Source: Tritrichomonas musculus (lineage: Eukaryota; Parabasalia; Tritrichomonadida; Tritrichomonadidae). Taken from it: a stretch of 64,000 nt of DNA. The position numbers were made by a program, and so were the translations under genes. This document shows, piece after piece, positions 30,000 to 40,065 of the stretch. The notes below the pieces were generated by a model. The model worked only from the letters and a program-made list of their open reading frames with translations, was not told the DNA's origin and made no database searches. The stretch lies in the NCBI GenBank assembly GCA_039105265.1, contig JAPFFF010000044.1:310001-374000 (forward strand). The letters run 5' to 3'. Numbering within the stretch: the stretch's first letter is position 1; every line of letters starts with the position of its first letter.

Positions 30000-30944
30000 G
30001 GGAGATAATAAAATTTTCCACTTTTTTCACTTCACATTTCGTTTTTTTTAAAAAAAATAAAAAAAATTGTGAATTTTTTGAAAATTTTTTAAAAAATAGT
30101 GATTTTTTTTGAGAAAATTCAAAAAATAGTGAGTTTTTTTTACCAATCAATGCAAAGAATGCAGCGAAAAAATCCCAAAAAAATATATTTTGGTCACTGA
30201 CTGATGAAGATTAAAGTGGCGTGAGTTTCATCCGAAAATTCCTTATCTACTCAATATATATAATTAGATTGCGGCTAATTCCTCAAAAATAAGCATATAA
30301 GTGCGTGAGTGTTGTGCATGATCAAAATATACATTACATATTGCGATATAAAAGTTTAACTCATCGATTTTCAAATCAACGATTGATATCTAATAATCGC
30401 ATTTTTTAGTTTTTCAGTTTAGACAGAAAGTAATATATCGTTAAATAACATTCTTCATAGTTTTTCACATATGATTTTAACAAAAAAATTGATAGAAAGC
30501 TTTTTAAAAATCTGTCATTTATTAATGATATTTTTAAATTGATATGAATATGGTAAATAAAAATGCATCAAATACATGATATATTTAATAAGATTTAAAA
30601 ATACACTACTACTTTTTTCTAGTTTTGTTTTTTAAAGGATAAAAATCAAGATTTTTAATAAATTTAAACTTATTATAAACGTAATTCAAATGTAATCTCG
30701 ATATTTCATCAGTAATTTTTATCAATTTTTAATTTTATATTCATAAAAACATACATTTGCATTATAATGATCGTTTTTGTTATTATGATAAAATCAAGAA
30801 TTGATATATGAGCATTTAAAATTTTAAAATAAATTCTATAACTTACTTTAAAATTTTCAATAGTTTATTTGATTTTGAATTATGATAATATCTTAGTCAC
30901 TGAACAATAATAATGAAATTTATTCTATTATATATTATAGATGA
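30000..30944. repeat. Left long inverted repeat
   Basis: Inverse of about 32866-33809; includes runs such as GTGCGTGAGTGTTGTGCATGATC near 30301, which reappear inverted near 33485. Confidence 0.88.
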
Positions 30945-32865
30945 TATGTAAAAAAAATAATTTCATGTCAAATGTCAAATATCGTATTTTTGATTATTAA
31001 TTAAATTTTTCAATAGAATCAACATTATTAATTTGATTCTTTCAATTGATTGCTGTATAACAAATTATATATACATTCTAATTTATTTGTTATTCAAAAT
31101 AAATATTCTTTATTCATGATTTTTTCTTCATTTATTTCTTTTAAAATTTTCAATAGTTTATTTGATTTTGAATTATGATAAAATAAAAACACAATTTGCT
31201 TCATATACAAAGAGCATTTTTAATTAATACTTTGAGATAATATTTAATATAATTTATTCTATCTTTTAAATATTTAAATTTTTATTGAACAAATTGAAAT
31301 AAAAGATATTTGAATAAATTGAATTGAATGATTGTATTGAACGAATTGAATGATATTAATTTCACAAAACAATAATAGTGATATTTATTCTGTGAGATTT
31401 CACTTATTTGATTTGGTATGTATTTAACTTTTATATTCAAATCGAAACAACCTAAAATGTCAAATCATTAAATGTTTTACACATCGCTATTATGAGTTTC
31501 TTATTGATATATATATAGATAATTTAATCAAAACAAGATTAATAGCAGCAACAGCTTCTGATATCAATATTTTTTCAGCGTTAGAAGAATATGAAAAGAA
31601 AAGTCCTTTTGCTGTAATCAAATGCTGCAAAACATTATATTTATATAAAATGTTATTTGATATAAATATGCAAAAAATCATCATAACAAACAAAAAAAGA
31701 ATTCGAAGAGATAAAAAGATTTGCTAATATATTGACTCAGATGGAAGATAATGCAGAATGCGAAAAGTTAAAAGAATGAATAGATAATGACTTACATAAA
31801 GATTTGTACAATTCTGAGGAAAAAGAAGGTGAAATCTCATATTAATGAAAATTTATTAATCTAGAAGATATAGATATAATAATAACTATCTCATGTATTC
31901 AATCATACTAATCATTAAGTAAAAAGCTGATATCAGTATTCATTCAGACTCCATTTGATTCGGTTTTATCAGTCGTATAATTTATAGGAAGAAATTGATA
32001 TTTCATCTTGACAACCTCTATTTACAGGAAACAATTAAAGGTACAGAAGGACAAGTGTATATCTAAGATTACCAAGAATAGAAAAAAGACAAAATCAAAT
32101 TAATTAAGAGCAAATGCATGGCTTTCAATGGATAAAGTTTCTTAGATTAGGTATTTATTTTATATATGAGATGCCATAATATATGAAATAAATGAATAAG
32201 AAACAAAGAAAGACGTAATAATTACAAAAGAAAAAGATTTTAATGGAGAGAAATAATTATATCTACTCTTTATCTTTAAAATTGTGGAAGAAATCTTTGA
32301 AGAATATAAGATGAGAAGCAAATACATAAGAGTGAATGGCAAAATACAAAAAATATATAGTTTAGTAAAAGTAGAGAAATACATTTAATTATCTCTTTAT
32401 TTTTGTTTATTTCGACTTGATATGATTATTATGGTCAAATAGGTCCCAATTTGAATTTGGTTGGAAGGAAAGAGTCGATTTTGGTAGATAAGTCTGATTT
32501 AATTGTTAACCATTTAAAATTAATTTTTCTCATGACTCATTTGAAATAATTTAGTTTTTTTAATTATTTATTATATTAAACATCATGAATTATTCTATTT
32601 TATAGGTTATTTGAAATAAAATTGTGTTATTTATGCTTTTTTCATTTTTTTTTTTTTTTAAATAAAATGAATTTGTTTGATGTCTAAAAGGTATTATTAA
32701 CTTCATAATAATAGTTATTGCAATGCATTACTCATTTCCATGGTTAAAAGTTTTATTTATCTTCTATACACATCGATTTTTAAAAAAAAAATTTTTGTCA
32801 TATTTCAAAAGATATAAGAATGAAATTAAATTAATTAAATTAATTAATTTAATATTTGCACCAAT
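30945..32865. other. Interior of the 3.8-kb element, no gene recognised
   Basis: AT-rich. Short open stretches on the plus strand (for example around 31497-31690, reading like TRLIAATASDINIFSALEEYEKKSPFAV) look like remains of a coding sequence picked up by the element, but are too short and broken to name. Confidence 0.4.
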
Positions 32866-33809
32866 CATCTATAATATATAATAGAATAAATTTCATTATT
32901 ATTGTTCAGTGACTAAGATATTATCATAATTCAAAATCAAATAAACTATTGAAAATTTTAAAGTAAGTTATAGAATTTATTTTAAAATTTTAAATGCTCA
33001 TATATCAATTCTTGATTTTATCATAATAACAAAAACGATCATTATAATGCAAATGTATGTTTTTATGAATATAAAATTAAAAATTGATAAAAATTACTGA
33101 TGAAATATCGAGATTACATTTGAATTACGTTTATAATAAGTTTAAATTTATTAAAAATCTTGATTTTTATCCTTTAAAAAACAAAACTAGAAAAAAGTAG
33201 TAGTGTATTTTTAAATCTTATTAAATATATCATGTATTTGATGCATTTTTATTTACCATATTCATATCAATTTAAAAATATCATTAATAAATGACAGATT
33301 TTTAAAAAGCTTTCTATCAATTTTTTTGTTAAAATCATATGTGAAAAACTATGAAGAATGTTATTTAACGATATATTACTTTCTGTCTAAACTGAAAAAC
33401 TAAAAAATGCGATTATTAGATATCAATCGTTGATTTGAAAATCGATGAGTTGAACTTTTATATCGCAATATGTAATGTATATTTTGATCATGCACAACAC
33501 TCACGCACTTATATGCTTATTTTTGAGGAATTAGCCGCAATCTAATTATATATATTGAGTAGATAAGGAATTTTCGGATGAAACTCACGCCACTTTAATC
33601 TTCATCAGTCAGTGACCAAAATATATTTTTTTGGGATTTTTTCGCTGCATTCTTTGCATTGATTGGTAAAAAAAACTCACTATTTTTTGAATTTTCTCAA
33701 AAAAAATCACTATTTTTTAAAAAATTTTCAAAAAATTCACAATTTTTTTTATTTTTTTTAAAAAAAACGAAATGTGAAGTGAAAAAAGTGGAAAATTTTA
33801 TTATCTCCC
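32866..33809. repeat. Right long inverted repeat
   Basis: Inverse of 30000-30944. The open frames called within it are low-complexity artefacts of A/T runs. Confidence 0.88.
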
Positions 33810-33819
33810 GGAAAATATC
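33810..33819. repeat. Target duplication of the 3.8-kb element, right
   Basis: GGAAAATATC, identical to 29990-29999. Confidence 0.9.
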
Positions 33820-34472
33820 TCAAATATTATATTTTCAAAAAATGAAAGTTTTTAATATATCTGAATATCTTTGAGACATATGAATATAATAAGCTTATTT
33901 TTCAAGATAAAATGCATATATTGGTATAAAAACTATATTATATTAGATTTTTCTTTAAATATATAGTAATAATAATATCTTTTTTTCATCAATCTTCGTT
34001 CAGTGTTTTGAAATTGAAATATATTTAATAATAAAAGTGATAAAAAGCAAATATGATAAATATAAAATAAAAAATTTGTTAATTATTAAATATGTTTATT
34101 ATGATTTTGATTTATGATTGCGATAATACCACTTTGTGACTAAAAAATCAGAATTAGACTGAGTATTCCTTTTCTGTTCATTAATTATTGTTTTTGGATT
34201 TATCTTGTTTCTGGAATCAAAAGGTCATTTAATCTGCTAGAATGTCATCTCTGCATCAACTTCAGATGTAGAAATTGGAAAGAGCCTTGCTGCAATATTT
34301 GCTAGATTAAAACAGAGCTTTTGCATAAATTATACAAAATTACATTAAAACACATTTTGGTTTTTGTTAAAGGTTTTCTATTAATATTCAATAAACTCTT
34401 TAGATATTAAGCTTGCCTTTAGTTTTTTTTTTAAAAAAATAATTTTTTCATTTCTTTAAAACCGCATATTTA
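33820..34472. other. AT-rich stretch without a gene
   Basis: No open frame or repeat of note; several A/T homopolymer runs. Confidence 0.5.
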
Positions 34473-34810
34473 AAATGGTTAACCAAGCCTTGTATATAGA
34501 TTTACAAAAATCGTTTTACGATCATTTTTTATTCAATATCTTGCTATTTTTTATTCAATTTGTGATATTTTCTATTCAATTTTTGCTATTTTTAATTCAA
34601 TTTTTGCTATTTTTCATTCAAATTCTTGAAATTTCAGCATTCAATTTTCAATGAAAAAATTTCAAGAAATTGAAGGAAAAATATCAAGAAATTGAATGAA
34701 AAATAGCAAAAATTGAATGAAAAATATCAAGAAATTAAATGAAAAATAATCGTTTATATTATTCGTTATTTTTCCAAATTTTTTTTAAATTATAATTGTT
34801 AACCAGATGA
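34473..34810. repeat. Inverted minisatellite forming a long hairpin
   Basis: Roughly 21-bp units of the type GCTATTTTTCATTCAATTTTT run from about 34520 to 34640, followed to about 34752 by the same unit in inverse orientation. GTTAACCA-type words lie near 34480 and 34799 at the edges. The block can fold into one hairpin of about 115 bp per arm. Confidence 0.75.
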
Positions 34811-34873
34811 AAATAAAAATATTAGAAATATTCTGATATTTTACAGAAATATTTGATGAATTTTTGATGAATT

Positions 34874-35230
34874 TTGATGATTTTTGAAATATCAAATAGC
34901 AAAAGTGCAAACACTGGTTCCAATAAACGTTGCAGTAAGTGTGAGGCCAAACAGAGATTATATGAATATACTTTGCGTGAAGTTCAACGTATGAGAGCTG
35001 AACAGGAAGAAATCGATAGGCAGTTTGATGAGTCTGATTACGATTTAGCCAAGTTTATGCAGAACAATTATCCAAGCATTGATAGATTATTGTTAAAGGA
35101 TGTTCAGCAGAGATATGCCAAAGAGTTTGGACAAAAATTAACCTTTGCTGAATTAACAGATAGACTCGAACAGACAGGCAAATGGAAGATAACAAACGTT
35201 CATAGGACACAATATGTGAATAGAGTGTGA
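34874..35230 (+). CDS. Unrecognised small protein, accessory region of Polinton C
   Basis: 118 aa as an open frame; the first ~10 residues read from AT-rich, probably non-genic DNA, so the true start is uncertain. KRCSKCEAKQRLYEYTLREVQRMRAEQEE is a Cys-pair followed by a coiled coil, and NYPSIDRLLLKDVQQRYAKEFGQKLTFAELTDRLEQTGKWKITNVHRTQYV looks like a small winged-helix-type segment, as found at the ends of viral primases and regulators. No firm family. It lies between the inverted minisatellite and the right GGTGA-type motif. Confidence 0.4.
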   Translation: MMIFEISNSKSANTGSNKRCSKCEAKQRLYEYTLREVQRMRAEQEEIDRQFDESDYDLAKFMQNNYPSIDRLLLKDVQQRYAKEFGQKLTFAELTDRLEQTGKWKITNVHRTQYVNRV

Positions 35231-35245
35231 AGGTGATAAAAATGT

Positions 35246-35269
35246 GGTGACAATTCACCTCTTCACCTA
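35246..35269. repeat. GGTGA-type inverted motif, right copy
   Basis: Inverse of 25545-25568. Its neighbourhood (AATAAGATGAAGATTTTT near 35356) also mirrors the left side (AAAATCTTCATCTTATT near 25509). Confidence 0.7.
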
Positions 35270-35381
35270 ATGATCAAAAATACTAAAAAATCATCTTATA
35301 TTTTTGTTTATCAGATGACTGTGAATGGTTAGATCTAACCTGTTAACCCAAACCAATAATAAGATGAAGATTTTTTTGTTT

Positions 35382-35636
35382 TCATGCTTCTTTCTTCTCA
35401 GCAGTAACCATTTCAGCAATTTTCTTCAATTCCTCTAACTCTTGCTTCTTTCTTTGTCTATATTCTTTTTGTTGTTGTCGTCTGGCTTCAAGTCTTTCTT
35501 CAGGGGTATTATATTTACTCTTCCTGCCTCTTTTCGGGGTATCCATTGACGTCAGATTCTCACTTGACTTCGATTTGGACAATTTCTTTATTACTTCTGT
35601 TTTCTTGAATTGGTTTAGGTCTATTTTACTCGTCAT
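35382..35636 (-). CDS. Small basic-leucine-zipper-like protein (Polinton C)
   Basis: 84 aa. KRGRKSKYNTPEERLEARRQQQKEYRQRKKQELEELKKIAEMV is an AT-hook-like KRGRK followed by a basic region and a short heptad run, as in a reduced bZIP. The relative in A (48234-48628) keeps the same KLRGRKCKYANDDERRDARRQQQREYRLRKK core. Likely a DNA-binding regulator or DNA-condensing protein of the element. Confidence 0.5.
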   Translation of the reverse strand: MTSKIDLNQFKKTEVIKKLSKSKSSENLTSMDTPKRGRKSKYNTPEERLEARRQQQKEYRQRKKQELEELKKIAEMVTAEKKEA

Positions 35637-35665
35637 TTTGATAAAAATAAAAAAACAAATAATAA

Positions 35666-36193
35666 TTACATATTAACTGCATGCTTAAGACAAAGATGAT
35701 ATTTGTTAACTAGTTCATTATATTCTTTGTTATATACTTGTTTGAAATCAGTACATACTTCTCCATTATCATTTACTATCTTAATGGAATCTATCTTACG
35801 TATCGGATTAGCTTTCCCTGCACAACAACCTACATCCTCATCAAGACTTATTTCTACCACCTCCGCCTTAATAATTGTTTTAATTATATTAGATAAGGCA
35901 GTAACAGGGACAATTATACAATTCTTTGATATTAAGTTGGATAATAATGCTTTGTCCTGGTCTAACAATATTTTTGCATACGTTTCAAGTATCACGTACT
36001 TAACATCCTTTGTTTCTTCTTCTTGATTCTCTTCTAATTCAACATTACGAGTGATAACAATTTCTTCTTTTCCATCATCCCTTTTGTTAATAATAATATT
36101 ATTATTTATATTGCTTGTTGACTGAGCTGCTGCTTGAGGTTCTAATGAAACATTCGCGTTAACTCCGGCATTGTTGGATCTCTTCTTTATCAT
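35666..36193 (-). CDS. INANVSLE family protein, 175 aa (Polinton C)
   Basis: Begins MIKKRSNNAGVNANVSLEPQAAAQSTS, then NINNNIIINKRDDGKEEIVITRNVE, VKYVILETYAKILLDQDKALLSNLISKNCIIVP and a C-terminal block with KVNDNGEVCTDFKQVYNKEYNELVNKYHLCL-type sequence. Homologues occur in A (46732) and D (59683). Acidic middle, helical end, no known domain. Its place after the 142-aa gene in C and D suggests a late or structural gene. Confidence 0.6.
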   Translation of the reverse strand: MIKKRSNNAGVNANVSLEPQAAAQSTSNINNNIIINKRDDGKEEIVITRNVELEENQEEETKDVKYVILETYAKILLDQDKALLSNLISKNCIIVPVTALSNIIKTIIKAEVVEISLDEDVGCCAGKANPIRKIDSIKIVNDNGEVCTDFKQVYNKEYNELVNKYHLCLKHAVNM

Positions 36194-36221
36194 TTCCTTT
36201 CGAAAAAAAGTTGATAATCAA

Positions 36222-36650
36222 TCAGTAATGAATATTAGCTTGCTTAACATTAATTGGTTTAAAGTATCCAATCCTTCCTTTATTTCTTTCATCCGCTCTA
36301 CCTTGTATTTCTCCTAATTTCTCTGGTTTCTTTAAGTATGGAGGAAGAATAGGAGCTTTGGGTGCTTTATCTTTCTTCAAATAATACCCTCCATCTGTAA
36401 TACTAACAGGTGGTTCGTGTAATGGTCTTGTTTTATGTTGATTACTCTTTGGTGGTTTGACTGGTTTGTTTTCCATATACTTTGTTGGTGGTCTATTAAT
36501 TCTTGGGTTAAACGTAACTGCGTAAGTATTGTCATTAGAAAATATGCCAAAGTGATTAAACTCTATTGTCTTCTCAGTCTTAGTTCCTTCATTAAACATT
36601 GCCCCTTCTGCTCCAACTGTAGTAGAATTGGGATTTCTGTACTTATTCAT
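36222..36650 (-). CDS. Conserved 142-aa proline-rich protein (Polinton C)
   Basis: Same length and landmarks as the A copy at 8277 (MNKYRNPNST, NHFGIFSNDNTYAVTFNP, PVKPPKS, LPPYLKKPEKLGEIQGRADERNKGR). 38 bp separate it from the next upstream gene. Open frame. Confidence 0.65.
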   Translation of the reverse strand: MNKYRNPNSTTVGAEGAMFNEGTKTEKTIEFNHFGIFSNDNTYAVTFNPRINRPPTKYMENKPVKPPKSNQHKTRPLHEPPVSITDGGYYLKKDKAPKAPILPPYLKKPEKLGEIQGRADERNKGRIGYFKPINVKQANIHY

Positions 36651-36688
36651 TTCTTTTTCAAAAAAAATTGGTCGGTCGAGATTCCGAC

Positions 36689-37138
36689 TTACAGAACTAG
36701 CTCTTGATGGAGACCGATAAATAGTTCAGGTGTATTTAATTCATATTTCTTACGTAATTCCTCTATCATTGTTTTAGTCTTTTTGGATGCTAATTCTATT
36801 GAATAATTGTAGTAACTGTATTCTCCATATTCTTGTTCCTTATTTGAACCATTAACAAAGAACTCTTGCATTTTATAATTAATTTTCCTTCTTAAGTTAG
36901 TATTTAATACTATGTGTTCTATATCATATTCCTTAATTTTGTCCGGATATAGTCTCCAAATAGTCTTATTAGCCTTAATTGATATGTAGATGACTTTTGC
37001 TAAATATTTATTTTTTGAAAGTTGAATTGGATATCGATCACATAATATGGCAAAATTACTTTCTTTAAAATCGTCAGGGTTATCAGCGAGGGAAATAACA
37101 TTATTGATGTAATCATAAACCTTATATTGATCTTGCAT
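36689..37138 (-). CDS. Conserved 149-aa protein (Polinton C)
   Basis: MQDQYKVYDYINNVISLADNPDDFKESNFAILCDRYPIQLS, then a strand-rich middle and a helical end (SKKTKTMIEELRKKYELNTPELFIGLHQ). The D homologue is at 58747-59199, directly behind the capsid gene. No family recognised. Confidence 0.55.
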   Translation of the reverse strand: MQDQYKVYDYINNVISLADNPDDFKESNFAILCDRYPIQLSKNKYLAKVIYISIKANKTIWRLYPDKIKEYDIEHIVLNTNLRRKINYKMQEFFVNGSNKEQEYGEYSYYNYSIELASKKTKTMIEELRKKYELNTPELFIGLHQELVL

Positions 37139-37184
37139 TTTGTAGAGAAATAAAAAATGAAACCAAAAATAAAAGTGACGTTTT

Positions 37185-37790
37185 TTAATCTAATCCGTAT
37201 TGTTGTTTGAAAGTATGGATATAAAAAGTAGTCTTTTTATTATTTATGTCTCTTGTATATATACATTTATGTCCACTTTTTAATGTATTTATGTGCATGA
37301 TTCTATAAACATCATCTGTTATTCTTTGGTAAAAGATATCTTCTTCATAATAGTAATAATATTCTTTTTCAGCAAAATATCTCCTCTCATTCCTTAAATC
37401 ATAGTGTGTGATGACAATTGCTTCGTCTGGTATGTCATCAACAAATTCATATGAAACGCCGTTGTGTGATGACTTGTTTATATTATTCTCACTTGCAGAC
37501 ACCCAACGAAGATTCGATAAATGATAATCTGTTCTGTCACGTGAAATATGATCCACTTGTGTTTTATGTTCTGGATCGTCATTAGGTAAGAATTGTTTGG
37601 CAATTATTCTATGCTTAAGAATATTAGGTTTGCCATTGATGTTCATACTTACATAACCTTGATTGTTTACTCGTTCTGTGACAATATAATGATTATCTTT
37701 TCTTCTAATAGTGTAAGGAAAATCATTCAGTATTTCATATTCAGGGTATTCGTTCAGTGTAACAAAATCTATAACTTGTTCTTCTGTCAT
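37185..37790 (-). CDS. HNH homing-type endonuclease (Polinton C)
   Basis: 201 aa. NUMOD4-like start (FVTLNEYPEYEILNDFPYTIRRKDNHYIV), a YVSMNINGKP turn, HRIIAKQFLPNDDPEHKTQVDHISRDRTDYHLSNLRWVSASENNINKS as the HNH_3-type nuclease core (His-Asn-His-like spacing QVDHISRDRTDYHLSNLRW), then a tail shared with the other HNH proteins here (DDIPDEAIVI..YDLRNERRYFAEKEYYY). Free-standing, between the 149-aa gene and the capsid gene. The other elements carry relatives in different slots, so this gene moves. Confidence 0.8.
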   Translation of the reverse strand: MTEEQVIDFVTLNEYPEYEILNDFPYTIRRKDNHYIVTERVNNQGYVSMNINGKPNILKHRIIAKQFLPNDDPEHKTQVDHISRDRTDYHLSNLRWVSASENNINKSSHNGVSYEFVDDIPDEAIVITHYDLRNERRYFAEKEYYYYYEEDIFYQRITDDVYRIMHINTLKSGHKCIYTRDINNKKTTFYIHTFKQQYGLD

Positions 37791-37858
37791 TTTGTATTTA
37801 TGTATAGTGATAATAAAAAAATATAATTAAAATAGAAAGACGTAATTATTTTTGTTAC

Positions 37859-39433
37859 TTAATCCCTTGAGGTCAAGTCATAATTACCAAGGCGAACTAA
37901 AGGTGGCATACCATTCGGTTGAACTAAGATAGATATAGAAGAATCAAACAAGAGACATATTAAAGGTGGTGTTTGAACATCTTTTGCATATGTACTTTCA
38001 CCTGTTTCTTGTGTTACAATTATTTCAAAATTGATTGGTGACAAAGAGGTTAATCCCTGTTGATAAGTATTATCAGTTTCAGTTGGGAGAGCAATAAAGA
38101 AACTTGTTCGGTCATCAGGATAATTTCCAATAGAGCGTGCGTATGGTTGGTCATTGGTTAATGATGCAACAACTTCTTTATTAAAACCACTCTGTCCTCC
38201 ATTCATGTTCATTGCGTTCTGACAATATTCAAGGAACTCTGGGTATTCAACAGTTGTACCAAATGGCTTTGCAGGAATGTTTCCATACCCACCACAGTTT
38301 AATTGGAATAACTTAAATTGTGGATTCTTAAATACTGTGTGATGGGTATGCTTTTCTGGAAATAGACAAAATATGGAATCAACAAAACGTGGAGTAATGG
38401 TGCAGGTGGATTTACAATTCGGATTCTTTAATGGAGCAGTAGTAGTATAGACAGAAAGTGTTTGGGTTGGAAATGTTAGTGGATGGGTTGGGTCAGCATA
38501 TCTCTGTACTAGACTGGAATAAATATTATCTTCTATACCAAAACAAGGAATAATAGATGAACACTCAGTAATCTCATATTTAGTTACTTGAAATGTTCTG
38601 TCTTTTGCTGTTAGTACTTTATTAGTTAAACCTGTATACATAATAATTGGTTCTTTAATGGGTGTAAATTCATTTGTGATGATTGGTAATGTGTAAGTTG
38701 AATTAACGACATTATTATGTTCGAACGCTTTTCCTGGACCCATTGGACAACATACCATACCTTCACATGAAAAGAATAATCGGAGTTCAATCTTGCCTGC
38801 AAATGCTGGAAGGTATTTAATATTTGATAATGGTAAGAACCTTCTTAAATCAATCTTTAGGTGAATTTTATATGTTTTGTCTTTCCATCCTTCGGCCCAA
38901 TCAACAATAAATCCTGTTCTGCTGCCTGAATTACCATTCCATATATCTTTATGTCTAGCCTTTGAATATACATCTGCTCTCTTTGTTGTTTCGTTGGCGC
39001 AACATGCAGTTAGAAATGATTCTTCGCAACCAAAGTTCTGGGTATATATCGTTATTCCGTTAGCTACTATTTCATATTTCTCAACAGCATCTCTAGCATC
39101 CTTGAAACCAAACCATACTCTGTTGAATTGATATTCACCATCAATTGTTGCTTTAACTTCCTGTTCTGCCATTTCTTTAATCTTTACCTCCATGTCAGCT
39201 CTAATAAATCCATTATATATATCTGCTGTATTGTTTGTGTTAGGTGATATAATTGCACTTGTATATGAGCCTTGAGGTATTGGAGGCGATGGAGAATATG
39301 ATGTTTGAGGACTAATTGTGTATTGCTTGTTGGTATCCGACAAGGCTATACAATTATCAACAATATCAAAATAGCTAGCAATTTGGGTACATGTTTCAGC
39401 TGACGTCCTTAGTTCAATTTCTGGATTTAACAT
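37859..39433 (-). CDS. MCP: Major capsid protein, double jelly-roll (Polinton C)
   Basis: 524 aa from the ATG at 39433 (MLNPEIELRTSAETCTQIASYFD), preferred over an upstream in-frame ATG because A and D also start at MLNNE. Same invariant blocks as the A copy, including LPLSNIKYLPAFAGKIELRLFFSCEG, HPLTFPTQTLSVYTTT and GGYGNIPAKPFGTT. Open frame. Confidence 0.82.
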   Translation of the reverse strand: MLNPEIELRTSAETCTQIASYFDIVDNCIALSDTNKQYTISPQTSYSPSPPIPQGSYTSAIISPNTNNTADIYNGFIRADMEVKIKEMAEQEVKATIDGEYQFNRVWFGFKDARDAVEKYEIVANGITIYTQNFGCEESFLTACCANETTKRADVYSKARHKDIWNGNSGSRTGFIVDWAEGWKDKTYKIHLKIDLRRFLPLSNIKYLPAFAGKIELRLFFSCEGMVCCPMGPGKAFEHNNVVNSTYTLPIITNEFTPIKEPIIMYTGLTNKVLTAKDRTFQVTKYEITECSSIIPCFGIEDNIYSSLVQRYADPTHPLTFPTQTLSVYTTTAPLKNPNCKSTCTITPRFVDSIFCLFPEKHTHHTVFKNPQFKLFQLNCGGYGNIPAKPFGTTVEYPEFLEYCQNAMNMNGGQSGFNKEVVASLTNDQPYARSIGNYPDDRTSFFIALPTETDNTYQQGLTSLSPINFEIIVTQETGESTYAKDVQTPPLICLLFDSSISILVQPNGMPPLVRLGNYDLTSRD

Positions 39434-39464
39434 ATTTTCTTTTGAGAAAAATAATAAAAGCAAA

Positions 39465-40016
39465 TTAAATCATATCAGAGAAAATATTATTTCGTCTTCT
39501 ACGAATAGGTTGAGGTGGGATTACTGGTATTGGTTCCTCTTCGGATTCGTCTTCAAAATTGTTGGGCTCTTGGACTTCTTGGCTCAAGGCGTTTATATAT
39601 TGTGGCTGAGTAAACTGTGGATAATATGGCTTTCTCATTTGTTTTTGTATTACATCTTTTATCATTTTCTTCTGTTCTTTCTTTGCCTTTTCGTTTTTAA
39701 ACTCTTCGCCTAATAGCTTTAATTGGTTTAGTATTTCTATATTTATTGTTGGGTCATATACTTGTTTTGGTTGTTCTTCAATTATTGGTTTTTTGGGTAT
39801 GGGCTTTTCTTCTGCTGGTTCTTCAGATGGGTCGGAATTCTGACCAACAGCTTTTTCTTCAATCGTTTCTGTTTTAGTTAATGGTTCTTTACGTGGGCGA
39901 ACAATATACTTACCCTCTTTTTTTGTAGGAAATACTTCATATTCTGGATCCTCTCGTCCATTCAGCCACTTTTGTATTACCTGCAATCTTTTGCTTTGTG
40001 GTACTCTTTTGCTCAT
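39465..40016 (-). CDS. Conserved WLNGRDD-family protein (Polinton C)
   Basis: 183 aa. SKRLQVIQKWLNGREDPEYEVFPTKKEGKYIVRPRKEPL, an acidic linker, DPTINIEILNQLKLLGEEFKNEKAKKEQKK and the C-terminal RRRRNNIFSDMI. Same slot as in A and D. Confidence 0.62.
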   Translation of the reverse strand: MSKRVPQSKRLQVIQKWLNGREDPEYEVFPTKKEGKYIVRPRKEPLTKTETIEEKAVGQNSDPSEEPAEEKPIPKKPIIEEQPKQVYDPTINIEILNQLKLLGEEFKNEKAKKEQKKMIKDVIQKQMRKPYYPQFTQPQYINALSQEVQEPNNFEDESEEEPIPVIPPQPIRRRRNNIFSDMI

Positions 40017-40065
40017 TTATGAGCTTTAAAAAAATGCTTAAATTTACTTTCTATTGCACAAGTTT

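Larger units (their letters stand above)
30000..33809. mobile_element. Non-autonomous MULE-like element with ~945-bp inverted repeats
   Basis: 3810 bp bounded by the 10-bp duplication GGAAAATATC. Termini read GGGAGATAATAAAATTTTCC and inverse. The inverted repeats (30000 to about 30944, and about 32866-33809) look nearly identical throughout. The interior of about 1.9 kb has no transposase. Long inverted repeats with 9-11 bp duplications are typical of MULE and foldback relatives. It can form a very long hairpin. A phrase from the inner left repeat (TTTTCAATAGTTTATTTGAT) is repeated once more in the interior near 31147. Confidence 0.88.

Noticed and set aside
31490-31740. Possible ankyrin-repeat or surface-protein gene fragment inside the 3.8-kb element
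   Set aside because: Only about 60 residues in weak frames, no conserved motif; recorded as unassigned.
33659-33874. 71-codon open frame
   Set aside because: Low-complexity translation of A/T runs in the right inverted repeat, with no codon pattern or homologue.
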